Made by a program: the position numbers and the translations under genes. From Bombella intestini (lineage in GTDB: Bacteria > Pseudomonadota > Alphaproteobacteria > Acetobacterales > Acetobacteraceae), in assembly GCF_002003665.1 (NCBI RefSeq), contig NZ_JATM01000004.1, positions 124,001-188,000 on the forward strand: DNA of 64,000 nucleotides, read 5' to 3'. Positions within the stretch are counted from its first letter, which is position 1. Every line of letters starts with the position of its first letter. Shown here in pieces: positions 45,586-54,200 of this stretch. Below the pieces are notes generated by a model that searched no databases, was not told the DNA's origin, and was given only the letters and a program-made list of their open reading frames with translations.

Positions 45586-46608
45586 TTATTCTGCTCCCGT
45601 AGAGCCAGTCTGATCCGTCCCGGCGATAAATTTCTTCATGCCATCCTTTTCTTTGGACGCCTCCCCGCCAACATCAGGCTGCGCCGTAGCAGCCTTGCGG
45701 GCCCGGCCCGAATAATTGGTGATGATGGTCCGCACGGCCTCGGCGGCCTCCTGCGCTGCGGCACCTGCCACATCAGCCCAAGGGCCATCAAGCGAATGTG
45801 CCACTACGTCATGCACCTGCGTGGCAGCCCCAGCTTCCACGCCCTGCGGCGTCATCACATGCCACACGATGGTGACTTGCTGCTTCAGTGCTTCACCCGG
45901 CGGGGGAGCATCCGGCGATGGTTTAAGGCTAACTTCAGTCTTCACGATGTAGTCAGCACCATTTCGTGTAGTCTGCACGCTATTATGGCCATCAGGCAGC
46001 ATCATATAGAATGCCTCGGCCAAAGACTTGTTGCCATCCCCCGGGGCACCCTGCACACCCTCAAAACAGATGCGGGCAGAACGATGCATAAGGCTCTGCG
46101 GATCATCCATCATCATACGGGTTTGAATTTCTGTCAGCTCACGGGCAATTTCTGGAGCCATCTGGAGGGCAACCGTGTTCAGCGCAGCCGGGTCTGCACT
46201 GCGCCAGCCTTCATCATCAATCACAGCCCCAAACCCACGGGCCTTCACTTTTCCATCCGGCCCGACAATCGCATAACGGGGGCGGATACCGCCATTCTCT
46301 GCCCGGACGGCCCCTAGGCGAACCCACCAGTCGCCCGGTTCTGGCAGTTTTGCCACCGCCGGGATGGACTGCCCGACCAACGCCACGACCACATCCCGCG
46401 CCCACATAGCCGTTGCCTCACGCCACGGTGCTTTCTCCGGCACAGGAACGGGAACAGCCAGACGAACGGGGGGAATATTGTCCCGCACAAGGTGCTGGGC
46501 CTGATTGCCCGGATTATGGGCAAACGGCTTATAGACCTGAAGGCACCCCCCCAGCCCGAGGAGAGACACGCACAGCCCTGATACCAGCAGCTTACGACAG
46601 AAGCGCAT
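45586..46608 (-). CDS. Hypothetical lipoprotein
   Basis: The 340-residue protein has a lipoprotein signal with lipobox LGGC (VSLLGLGGCLQVYKPF). The mature part is a mixed alpha/beta protein with WWVRLGAVRAENGGIRPRY and VTIVWHVMTPQGVEAGAA. Its C-terminal 60 residues are polar and probably disordered. It is likely exposed in the periplasm or at the outer membrane. I do not recognise a family. Neighbours on the same strand are the TonB-like gene upstream and the double J-domain gene downstream. Confidence 0.65.
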   Translation of the reverse strand: MRFCRKLLVSGLCVSLLGLGGCLQVYKPFAHNPGNQAQHLVRDNIPPVRLAVPVPVPEKAPWREATAMWARDVVVALVGQSIPAVAKLPEPGDWWVRLGAVRAENGGIRPRYAIVGPDGKVKARGFGAVIDDEGWRSADPAALNTVALQMAPEIARELTEIQTRMMMDDPQSLMHRSARICFEGVQGAPGDGNKSLAEAFYMMLPDGHNSVQTTRNGADYIVKTEVSLKPSPDAPPPGEALKQQVTIVWHVMTPQGVEAGAATQVHDVVAHSLDGPWADVAGAAAQEAAEAVRTIITNYSGRARKAATAQPDVGGEASKEKDGMKKFIAGTDQTGSTGAE

Positions 46609-46727
46609 GAACAGCCCACTTTCCCTGCAATGTTTGGACAGATACCCGACCGGCTTTTCCCGGTGGGCTTTGCAATTTAACGTCCTTTCCCACTCCTGAC
46701 CACAGGGAGAAGGGCCGCAGACATTCC

Positions 46728-47804
46728 TTAATGACGAATCAAAATGTAATGGATCGTCACATCCAGATCAAAATGATCCCCCTGCATATCCGGCGGGACG
46801 GGGGGAAGTTGCACCCCTTGGAACATGCTCGTCGTCGCAGCATCCAGCGCATAAGAATTGGATGAATCCGTCAACCGTACACGGAGGACCTTCCCGGTGC
46901 GGTCGATCACCACATGCACGGAAGAAGGCCCTTCCTCTTCGTGCTGTACCGCTTCATCCGGATAGAACATATGCTGACGCACCCAACGGTCAACCTCAGC
47001 TCCGTAATCGGAACTGACACCCTTTACGCTACTTCTTGTCTTATAGGGCGCATTAATCTCGCCATTCAGGCTAAGCGGCCCAAGGGAGAAATCAATCGGC
47101 CCACGTGTCCCGCCATGCCGTCCCCGCTTGTGGGGATGTGGTGCAGGCTCGCCATCAAAGGACAGGTCCATCGGGTGCGCAAACGGATTCGTTTCACTCT
47201 GCCGAGTCACACGCTGGTGGGTTGGGGTTGCCCGGCTCCTATGTGGGCGGCGGGGTGCCGCCTTAGAGATCGGCTTCTCCGACATTTCCGCATTCGTTAG
47301 CTCCCCGGTGGGCGATGGAGCTGTCTGCGGGGAGGATGGCGTATGGGGGATTGGCTCCATCGGAGCGGGGGTAGCTTCCTCCTGCGTAGTCGGTGCCGGA
47401 GCACTGGTGGCCCCGCCCACCTCATGCGTTGGGGCCCCCTGCATGCTGTGTTTGACCTGCGGAGCATCAAACACCATTTCTACTTGAGGCTGCTGCGCAC
47501 CATTGGGCATGCCATGCATAGGGGCACTGGTCTGCATCATCAGCCACAGTGCAATGCCATGCATACTGGCGGCAAGCAGCAGCGGGCCAATCAGCGGCGG
47601 GTCCACCAAAACCTGCGCGCGCCGCATGGGGGCACGGGCTTCCGTCCGCAGACCAGCCACCGGCTCTGCGTAATCACCCAGCCGCCTCCGGCGCTGCTGC
47701 GTAGGAGCGTCCTGCATCGTCACGGGCGAGAAACCCGCCGGCAAAAAGAGGGGCGCAGACTGGTGAGGAACATATTCCCTCCTTTGTGCCTCAAAAAGGG
47801 CCAT
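46728..47804 (-). CDS. TonB-like energy-transducer protein
   Basis: The protein is 358 residues from the chosen start. It has a short cytoplasmic part, one membrane helix (about 70-90, LIGPLLLAASMHGIALWLMM), a long Pro/Ala/Thr-rich spacer and a C-terminal TonB-type domain. That domain has WVRQHMFYPDEAVQHEEEG, VVIDRTGKVLRVRL and LDAATTSMFQGVQLPPVP. TonB normally links ExbB/ExbD to outer-membrane receptors; none of these is nearby. The start is uncertain: 47804 has a weak GGTGA site, and in-frame ATGs at 47834 and 47924 exist, the last overlapping the divergent glycosylase gene. Confidence 0.72.
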   Translation of the reverse strand: MALFEAQRREYVPHQSAPLFLPAGFSPVTMQDAPTQQRRRRLGDYAEPVAGLRTEARAPMRRAQVLVDPPLIGPLLLAASMHGIALWLMMQTSAPMHGMPNGAQQPQVEMVFDAPQVKHSMQGAPTHEVGGATSAPAPTTQEEATPAPMEPIPHTPSSPQTAPSPTGELTNAEMSEKPISKAAPRRPHRSRATPTHQRVTRQSETNPFAHPMDLSFDGEPAPHPHKRGRHGGTRGPIDFSLGPLSLNGEINAPYKTRSSVKGVSSDYGAEVDRWVRQHMFYPDEAVQHEEEGPSSVHVVIDRTGKVLRVRLTDSSNSYALDAATTSMFQGVQLPPVPPDMQGDHFDLDVTIHYILIRH

Positions 47805-47871
47805 ATTGTCATCACCGGAAAATGCCCTTGCCATTACTTTTATAACATCTTTCCCAAGTGAGGTCCGTTCT

Positions 47872-48534
47872 ATGGTCTCCCTGCCAGCCTGCTTCATCCA
47901 AGATGCTGATCTTTCCCGCTTCATTGCAGAGATCGGCCCCTGCCTCTTACATAAGCAGGCTACCCCGGATCCTCAGGTACAAAGCCCCTATGCGTCACTC
48001 ATCAAAGCCGTGACGGGTCAGCAGCTCCACAATGCCGCTGCTAGGGCTATATTCAGGCGGCTATGCGCTCTTGGGCCAGACCACAAAGAGGACGGCCCAC
48101 CACCACCTCCAGAAACAATTTTGGCTCTGGAGGATGATACGTTGCGACGCTGCGGCCTTTCAGCGGCTAAGATTGCCAGCTTACGGGCCATCGCCCAAGG
48201 ACGACTGGAAGGGCTTGTACCCAGTCTGGCTGAAGCTCACCAACTGGATGATGCCACACTCATAAAGCGGCTGACGTCTCTACGGGGTGTAGGACAATGG
48301 ACAGTCGAGATGCTGCTCATCTTCCATCTTGGCAGGCCAGATGTCATGCCAACGGGTGATCTTGGCGTGCAAGAAGGCTGGAAGCGGCTGAAAAAACTGC
48401 CCGCCCGCCCCACGCCCCGACAGCTGCACGAGGCTACAATCAGGTTCAGCCCACACCGCTCGGCTCTGGCATGGTACTGCTGGCAGGCAAAAGCCCACCT
48501 GCCTGATCCTGCTCCATCCAGCAAAAAACCTTGA
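47872..48534 (+). CDS. DNA-3-methyladenine glycosylase II-like (HhH-GPD)
   Basis: The 220-residue protein is an AlkA-type base-excision repair enzyme. It shows [18 protein letters not shown], the helix-hairpin-helix [15 protein letters not shown] and the catalytic Asp in [11 protein letters not shown]. It removes alkylated purines from DNA. I chose ATG 47872, about 8 bases after GAGG; longer frames run into the divergent TonB-like gene. It lacks the N-terminal domain of E. coli AlkA, as do many bacterial homologues. Confidence 0.88.
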   Translation: MVSLPACFIQDADLSRFIAEIGPCLLHKQATPDPQVQSPYASLIKAVTGQQLHNAAARAIFRRLCALGPDHKEDGPPPPPETILALEDDTLRRCGLSAAKIASLRAIAQGRLEGLVPSLAEAHQLDDATLIKRLTSLRGVGQWTVEMLLIFHLGRPDVMPTGDLGVQEGWKRLKKLPARPTPRQLHEATIRFSPHRSALAWYCWQAKAHLPDPAPSSKKP

Positions 48535-48652
48535 CGTCCTCCCCTCCTCCCCGCACATAATGCGCCGTCATGACGAGGCTGCGGGCCGGGCTTTTCCAAA
48601 GGCTGGCCTTGTGGCCCGCACAGTTTTTACCCACTTCCTGCAAGGGATATTC

Positions 48653-48871
48653 ATGCCTAAAGAAGACCTGATCGAGTTTACTGGTACGGTAACCGAACTT
48701 CTGCCCAACGCCATGTTCCGCGTCACGCTGGATAACGAGCATACCATCCTCGCCCACACGAGCGGCAAAATGCGCAAAAACCGCATCCGCGTGCTGGCTG
48801 GGGACCGGGTCAATGTCGAAATGACCCCGTATGACCTCAGCAAGGGCCGCATTACCTTCCGCTTCAAGTAA
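48653..48871 (+). CDS. infA: Translation initiation factor IF-1
   Basis: The 72-residue S1/OB-fold protein has [38 protein letters not shown] and ends GRITFRFK, essentially the consensus IF-1. AAGGGATA lies just upstream of ATG 48653; the longer open frame (from 48560) is not coding. It begins the common alphaproteobacterial run infA-maf-RNase E/G-yacG. Confidence 0.97.
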   Translation: MPKEDLIEFTGTVTELLPNAMFRVTLDNEHTILAHTSGKMRKNRIRVLAGDRVNVEMTPYDLSKGRITFRFK

Positions 48872-48902
48872 GATAGCGGAAGTCAGGATCATTTCGTCCC
48901 TT

Positions 48903-49523
48903 ATGTCTGCTCCATCCCGGCCTGCCCTCGTACTGGCCTCCGCATCGCCCCGCCGCATCGCCCTACTCCGCCAGATCGGAGTGGAGCCGGACGCCATCTG
49001 CCCGGCGGCTCTGGATGAAACACCACATAAGGACGAACTGCCCCGCCCTTATGCGCTACGAATGGCCCGAGCCAAGGCGGCGCATGTCGCTGCTCACCAT
49101 GATGGCCCTGCGCTCATCATCGGGGCTGATACGGTCGTCGCAGCAGGGCGGCGTATCCTGCCCAAGGCAGAAGATGCCGATACCGCCCGCCGTTATCTCA
49201 CTCTCCTCTCCGGTCGCCGCCACAAGGTCATTACCGCTGTTGTGTGTCACCCCACGGAGAGTTGGGCCGAGGGCCGCCGCTGCGAACGTGTGGTAGAAAG
49301 CCACGTCACCTTCAACCGCCTGACAGCTAGACAGATTGACTCTCTCATTGAGGGGGGAGACTGGCACGGCAAAGCAGGAGGCTACGGTTTACAGGGGCAA
49401 GCGGCAGCCTTCATCCGACAGGTAGGGGGCAGCCCCTCTGGCGTGATTGGCCTGCCACTGTTTGAGACTGCCCAGCTACTCCGGGGCCAGCCTCTGCCCG
49501 CCGGACAACACTGGCTGCTCTGA
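48903..49523 (+). CDS. maf: Maf-like nucleotide pyrophosphatase
   Basis: The 206-residue protein shows the Maf start LVLASASPRRIALLRQIG, the ADTVVAAGRRILPKAED block with the catalytic Asp, and KAGGYGLQGQAAAFIRQVGG. Maf proteins hydrolyse non-canonical or modified NTPs, for example dTTP/UTP or m7GTP. I start at ATG 48903, 31 bases after infA; upstream ATGs would overlap infA. Confidence 0.93.
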   Translation: MSAPSRPALVLASASPRRIALLRQIGVEPDAICPAALDETPHKDELPRPYALRMARAKAAHVAAHHDGPALIIGADTVVAAGRRILPKAEDADTARRYLTLLSGRRHKVITAVVCHPTESWAEGRRCERVVESHVTFNRLTARQIDSLIEGGDWHGKAGGYGLQGQAAAFIRQVGGSPSGVIGLPLFETAQLLRGQPLPAGQHWLL

Positions 49524-49528
49524 GCCTT

Positions 49529-50587
49529 ATGGAAATCCGCCTCGCCAGTGCGCCGGGAAATGTCCGCATCGCCCTGCTAAAGGATGATGAACTGCTGGAT
49601 GTCGCCCTATGGCGACCCGGTGCCCCGGATGGCTGGGGCGATGTGCATATCGTCCGCATCACAGCCCATGCACCCCATCTCGGCGGTGCTTTCGTAGAAC
49701 TCGCTGGCCCGACTGGCTCAGGCTTTATGAAAGGGCGCAAACTGCCAGCCGAAGGCAGCTTGCTCTACGCTCAAGTAACCCGGTCGGCCCAAAATGGGAA
49801 AGGACTACGCCTGCGTGCCCTTCCCTTACCGAATGATATGGAGCTGGGGGACTCTCCACGCCTCGTCACGCCCGGCCCCACCCCATTGGATGACATTCTC
49901 CAGCAAGCCCCGGCCGATTGCCCCCTCATCGTTGATGATGCTGCACTAGCGGCCCGCCTGCCCGCTTCCCTACATCCCCGCCTGAAGCGGGCAACCCGCA
50001 GTTTTGATGAAGTTCTGGAAGCAGACTGGGCTGCCCTGCTCAGTCCTGATGCCTCGGTTGGTCCGCTAATTGCCCGCATCACCCCAACCCCGGCTCTAAC
50101 AGCCATTGATCTAGACGCCCACCAGAACCCGGACTTTGCCGCCAATCTGGCATGTTTTGGCCCGTTGCTGCGGGAGATCAGGCTCCGCAATCTTTCCGGC
50201 ACCCTTCTGATCGACCCGGCGGGCGTCCGCAGTAACAAGCGGCCCGCTCTTGTCCCCTTCCTCCGTAAGGCGGCCGATAAGGAGCAAGACCCGCTCCAGC
50301 CCCGCATTACCGGCATCACACCTAGCGGGCTGCTGGAAATGACCCGTCCTCGTCACAGGGCACCACTCCATGAGCTATATAGCTCCCCTCATGGGCAGGG
50401 ATTAGCGATCCTTCAGCGCATTATTAGTGAAGGCTTGAAAGGTGACCAGCTTCATGCACCACCAGCCATCATCCGAGCATTAGAAGCCGACACTGTGGCA
50501 CTGAAAGACCTCTTCCATACCACAGGCCAAAGCCTTACCCTCCATAGCCACCCTGTTTCTCCATCACCTTGCTGGAGTCTTTCGTGA
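49529..50587 (+). CDS. Ribonuclease E/G-family protein, short form
   Basis: The 352-residue protein has an N-terminal S1-like region (HAPHLGGAFVELAG, FMKGRK) and a catalytic-domain remnant with AIDLD (residues 192-196), RLRNLSGTLLIDPAG (218-232) and SGLLEMTRPRHR. In RNase E/G the catalytic residues are Asp303, Asn305 and Asp346. Here the matching positions appear to be Asp194, Asp196 and Asp229. The zinc-link C-P-x-C motif and the 5'-sensor block are not seen, and the protein is about 130 residues shorter than RNase G. It may have altered or lost activity. Position between maf and yacG is standard. Confidence 0.8.
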   Translation: MEIRLASAPGNVRIALLKDDELLDVALWRPGAPDGWGDVHIVRITAHAPHLGGAFVELAGPTGSGFMKGRKLPAEGSLLYAQVTRSAQNGKGLRLRALPLPNDMELGDSPRLVTPGPTPLDDILQQAPADCPLIVDDAALAARLPASLHPRLKRATRSFDEVLEADWAALLSPDASVGPLIARITPTPALTAIDLDAHQNPDFAANLACFGPLLREIRLRNLSGTLLIDPAGVRSNKRPALVPFLRKAADKEQDPLQPRITGITPSGLLEMTRPRHRAPLHELYSSPHGQGLAILQRIISEGLKGDQLHAPPAIIRALEADTVALKDLFHTTGQSLTLHSHPVSPSPCWSLS

Positions 50588-50781
50588 GTTGCCCCATCTG
50601 CAAAAAACCGACCACTCCTGCCTTCCGCCCCTTCTGCTCCCAACATTGCGCTGATGTGGACCTCGGGCGTTGGTTTAAGGGGGATTATCGCGTCCCCTCT
50701 CTGCGGCAAGACAATGATCCAGAAGAGCTTGAGGCCCAGATCGCACAGCTGACAGAAGAGTCCTCCCCTCATACGCCATAG
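50584..50781 (+). CDS. yacG: DNA gyrase inhibitor YacG
   Basis: This 65-residue zinc protein has C-x2-C (CPICKK) and C-x3-C (FCSQHC), then VDLGRWFKGDYRVP. YacG binds GyrB and blocks gyrase. I start at GTG 50584, overlapping the RNase gene stop by 4 bases (GTGA), because the family begins right before the first CxxC; an ATG at 50569 would add five residues. Confidence 0.93.
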   Translation: MSCPICKKPTTPAFRPFCSQHCADVDLGRWFKGDYRVPSLRQDNDPEELEAQIAQLTEESSPHTP

Positions 50782-50878
50782 GATTGGTGCATTTTCTTCT
50801 GCAAAGAGGGTTGATCACCCCTCATTCATAGGGTAAACCCCTCCTCATAGCCGGGTGGCCATGCTGCCAAGGCCCGGT

Positions 50879-50954
50879 GCCCAAGTAGCTCAGTTGGTAG
50901 AGCATGCGACTGAAAATCGCAGTGTCGGTGGTTCGATCCCGCCCTTGGGCACCA
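50879..50954 (+). tRNA. tRNA-Phe (GAA)
   Basis: The 76-base gene has acceptor stem GCCCAAG/CTTGGGC, D-arm TAGCTCAGTTGGTAGAGC, and anticodon stem TGCGA/TCGCA around CTGAAAA with anticodon GAA. The T-loop is GGTTCGATCC and the CCA end is encoded. It lies 97 bases after yacG, the usual place in alphaproteobacteria. Confidence 0.98.
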
Positions 50955-51129
50955 TTTTCCTTACCCTGAAAAATTGTTTTTTATCGTTTAGGTACTGTTT
51001 CCTGCCGCTCCTCAAAAGACGGTAATAGAGCCTTTACGCAAAATAACTTTCCCTCCCTCAGAGGGCAGGCTTACCATGCTGGTATAGAGTCGAATTCGGT
51101 CTCTGTATTCCAGAAGGAAGGGCCTCATC

Positions 51130-51990
51130 ATGACCACAACCTCCCATCCCATTGTTACGCTCAGAAATGGCATCACGCTTCCAGCTCTTGGCATGGGAAC
51201 ATGGCGCATGGGCGATGATCCTGCCCAACGAGCGCATGAAGTCCGTAGCCTTCAGATTGGGCTAGATGCTGGCCTTAAAATTATTGATACGGCAGAAATG
51301 TACGGTCATGGCCGCTCGGAAAGCGTGGTTGGGGAAGCCTTGCGAGGGCGAAGGGACCAAGCTTTTCTCATCAGCAAGGTTCTACCTCAACATGCATCCT
51401 ATAATGATATGCTCAAGGCCTGTGAACGCTCACTAAAACATCTCGGTACGGACTATCTAGACCTCTACCTCCTACACTGGCGCAGCACTATCCCCTTTAA
51501 TGAAACGCTCTATGCTTTCGAGACACTCCGGGAGCGGGGCCTGATCCGGGATTGGGGTGTTTCCAATTTCGATACGAATGACATGAACGAGCTTGCCGAC
51601 TTCGGCGCATACCCTCTCGTCAATCAGATTCTGTACAGTTTGGAGTATCGTGGCACGGAATATGACCTTCTGCCACGGGACGAAGACGCACACATCACCA
51701 ACATGGCCTATTGCCCGATCGGTCAGGGGGGCGACCTGCTACATCATCCCATCCTGCGGGCTATTGCCCATGAGCATAAGACCAGCCTTGGCCATGCGAC
51801 ACCGGCACAAATTGCGCTAGCGTGGGTGCTACGCCGCAGCAACATGATTGCTATCCCCAAAGCGGCAACGCCTCACCATCAAGCCCTCAATATTGCCGCT
51901 CAAGAAATCCAGCTAACACAGGGCGATCTGAACGCCCTTGATGACGCCTTCCCACCGCCCAGCGTCAAAGAGGCTCTAGCGGTTATCTAA
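51130..51990 (+). CDS. Aldo/keto reductase
   Basis: The 286-residue NADPH-dependent reductase has a TIM barrel with the Asp-Tyr-Lys-His catalytic set: Asp and Tyr in IDTAEMYGHGRSE, Lys in FLISKVLP and His in LYLLHWRS. The cofactor-binding end reads VLRRSNMIAIPKAATPHH. It is of the 2,5-diketo-gluconate reductase/YeaE type. In acetic acid bacteria such enzymes reduce sugar ketones, but the substrate is not known here. Confidence 0.9.
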   Translation: MTTTSHPIVTLRNGITLPALGMGTWRMGDDPAQRAHEVRSLQIGLDAGLKIIDTAEMYGHGRSESVVGEALRGRRDQAFLISKVLPQHASYNDMLKACERSLKHLGTDYLDLYLLHWRSTIPFNETLYAFETLRERGLIRDWGVSNFDTNDMNELADFGAYPLVNQILYSLEYRGTEYDLLPRDEDAHITNMAYCPIGQGGDLLHHPILRAIAHEHKTSLGHATPAQIALAWVLRRSNMIAIPKAATPHHQALNIAAQEIQLTQGDLNALDDAFPPPSVKEALAVI

Positions 51991-51998
51991 TAAACGTG

Positions 51999-52029
51999 CC
52001 CCCATCCCGGCGTTTCACTGGGATGGGGG
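51999..52029. terminator. Bidirectional terminator between AKR and GH32 genes
   Basis: A perfect 10-bp stem, CCCCCATCCC with GGGATGGGGG, closes an 11-base loop between two convergent stops. TTT follows on the plus strand. Confidence 0.75.
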
Positions 52030-52041
52030 TTTGGGGGAACC

Positions 52042-53940
52042 TTACCCCTGTTCCATACGGTTCATCGTCTTCCGAAGTGGATAGAGGGCCACTTTATGGA
52101 TCACCGCCGCAGCGTTAGTGACCTGAAGGCTCAGTGTCTCCAGCGGGCTAGCTGGGTAGATCAAAGCCGTGCCGACAGACATGCCCTCATTAGCGAAAAC
52201 CTCCAATGTGCAGGCATCCAGCACGATCCTCAGCTTGAAGCGGCGGCTGCCCGGAATCAGAGCTGAGGAGAATGTCCCCGTAAAGAAGGGGTGGGTAAAC
52301 CCGTGCAGATTGCTTCTATCCAGCCACAACTGGCAGGAGAAGCCATCAAAACCAATACTCAGGCTTTCCCCCTGACGGTTGGAAAACACCACCACAAAAC
52401 GGCCTGCTCGGCCTTGATCCCCATCAGGCAGATTACTCGCCCGATCCTCCAGCGACACATCAAGTAGCAGCTCCACAGCATCCCCAGTTGGGAGAGATAG
52501 CTGACGGCTGCTTTGTGGCTCCAATCGAGACAGAGCAAACGGGATAGCGGGCTGCCGTAATGCTTCCAGCCCATAAGGGTTCTGGGCGATCCGCAGCCAC
52601 CCTGCCGTATCCCGCCGCAGAACAACCTTACGAGGAATGGTCATAATGCCACGCCAGCTTTTATTAGGCAGCTCCTCACAATACTGCCAGTTATCCAGCC
52701 ATGCGATATAGACCGTCTGATTCCCCGGCATGTTCTCATAGGTCTGAAGAGCGTAGCTGTCCTTGCCGAAGTCCGTCAGGTCCACAATCGTATCATCGGG
52801 GGTGAAACGCTCACCATCAAACTGCCCAACAAAATACTGCGTGATGCTGCCCCCCTGTGGACCACCGGGGTTGATGGACACAAACAACACCCAGCGTTTC
52901 TCGCCGGGGGCTTCGCCTTCTACCTCCACCTCGGCCAGAGCCGGACATTCGTAATCCACCCCTGTAATGCCGGACGGGCCAAAGTCACTCAGATGCATCC
53001 AGTGCTTCAGATCAAATGATCCATAAAAAGACACCTTATGCTCACGGGAGCGGACCACAACCATGACCCATTTTTCGGTTGGAGCATGCCAGATCACCTT
53101 AGGGTCACGGAAGGAATTATGCCCGATATCCAACACCGGGTTACCCTCATAGTCCTTCAACGTCTGCCCCCCATCGGGGCTCCATGCAATGTACTGCGTT
53201 TGCCGTTGCGGGGTTGCACGTGTGTAGATAGCCACAAGGCCACCAGCCATTGGCGGCAGGGCTGGGGCCATAGGAACGGGCGACATATCGCGTGATACGG
53301 GATTGTCACTCAGCTGGCTCAGAAGGTCCGTTTTCGTCTTTGTCTTATCCAGAAGGTCTTGCGCCTGCTTGCTGACCGAACGCCGGTCCTGCTCATCTTC
53401 TGGCAATGACGGGAAAAGCTGGGCTGCTTTCTGGGCCGCTGTTTCTACTGACCCGGGCTGAGGTTTATCTTGTGTACGAGGTGGGAACAGGCCAGAGCGG
53501 TTATCCCGGTCTAGCACGGCACAGCCACTATAGGCCTCTCCGGCTTCCGTTTCCCGAATCGCAATCGGAAGGTCCTGCCATGTGTAGAGGTCTGTACTAA
53601 CAGCATGCCCCCAATGAACATGGCCAGCATAAGGCCCAAACGGGTTGTACTGATAGTAAAGATGGAAATAACGCCCATCAAAGATCAATCCGTTTGGATC
53701 GTTCATGAATCCTGTTGACGGAGAGAAATGAATATTCGGCCGGTATTGCTTGTCAGCCAATGTCTCATGCACAGGCTGGGGGGCGGCTGCGGCTGCGTTA
53801 CCCGGCTCGGCATGAGCGTTGTTAGGCTGTGCAGGAGCAGCCTGTCCGCTACCATTACCTTCCGCTGCTTGAGCTCTACCCCCCCAAAGGGCACCTGCTG
53901 CCAGAAATGATCCCAGAACCATACGCCGATTGACGGTCAT
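52042..53940 (-). CDS. Tat-exported GH32 fructan hydrolase (levanase/fructofuranosidase)
   Basis: The 632-residue enzyme starts with a twin-arginine signal (VNRRMVLGSF then an Ala-rich stretch to AQA). The GH32 catalytic triad is present: nucleophile Asp81 in FMNDPNG, RDP at 278-280, and acid Glu331 in YECPA. A C-terminal beta-sandwich domain follows. It should release fructose from sucrose, levan or inulin in the periplasm or outside. Between blades, about residues 152-232 form an extra polar, Lys/Gln-rich insertion not usual in the family. An Ala/Pro-rich linker (about 26-56) joins signal and catalytic domain. Confidence 0.9.
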   Translation of the reverse strand: MTVNRRMVLGSFLAAGALWGGRAQAAEGNGSGQAAPAQPNNAHAEPGNAAAAAPQPVHETLADKQYRPNIHFSPSTGFMNDPNGLIFDGRYFHLYYQYNPFGPYAGHVHWGHAVSTDLYTWQDLPIAIRETEAGEAYSGCAVLDRDNRSGLFPPRTQDKPQPGSVETAAQKAAQLFPSLPEDEQDRRSVSKQAQDLLDKTKTKTDLLSQLSDNPVSRDMSPVPMAPALPPMAGGLVAIYTRATPQRQTQYIAWSPDGGQTLKDYEGNPVLDIGHNSFRDPKVIWHAPTEKWVMVVVRSREHKVSFYGSFDLKHWMHLSDFGPSGITGVDYECPALAEVEVEGEAPGEKRWVLFVSINPGGPQGGSITQYFVGQFDGERFTPDDTIVDLTDFGKDSYALQTYENMPGNQTVYIAWLDNWQYCEELPNKSWRGIMTIPRKVVLRRDTAGWLRIAQNPYGLEALRQPAIPFALSRLEPQSSRQLSLPTGDAVELLLDVSLEDRASNLPDGDQGRAGRFVVVFSNRQGESLSIGFDGFSCQLWLDRSNLHGFTHPFFTGTFSSALIPGSRRFKLRIVLDACTLEVFANEGMSVGTALIYPASPLETLSLQVTNAAAVIHKVALYPLRKTMNRMEQG

Positions 53941-54042
53941 ACCCTGACCCCCTCCCTAGGATTTAATGGAGATGACCCGCTCTCAGGTCCGCCGAAAAAA
54001 TGCCCTTATCCGGTCCTGTTTTGCAAGTCATTTACCATTAAA

Positions 54043-54060
54043 CATAAAACATGTTTTATG
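54043..54060. promoter_or_regulatory. Perfect 18-bp palindrome, candidate operator
   Basis: CATAAAACATGTTTTATG is its own reverse complement over all 18 bases. It lies in the 260-base gap between the divergent GH32 gene (start 53940) and the transporter gene (start 54201). That position and symmetry suggest the binding site of a dimeric repressor or activator controlling one or both genes. No regulator gene adjoins. Confidence 0.55.
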
Positions 54061-54200
54061 ATGCGCTACGTTATTAGCCATGCTGTTTCACTCATTGGCA
54101 GCGTGGAGCTTCTGTTTTACCGTTCCCTCTGCACTGGCCACTAGGATTACAAGGTGGCCTTCCCGCTGCCACATCGCTCCAACCGCAGGGACCATCGCCC

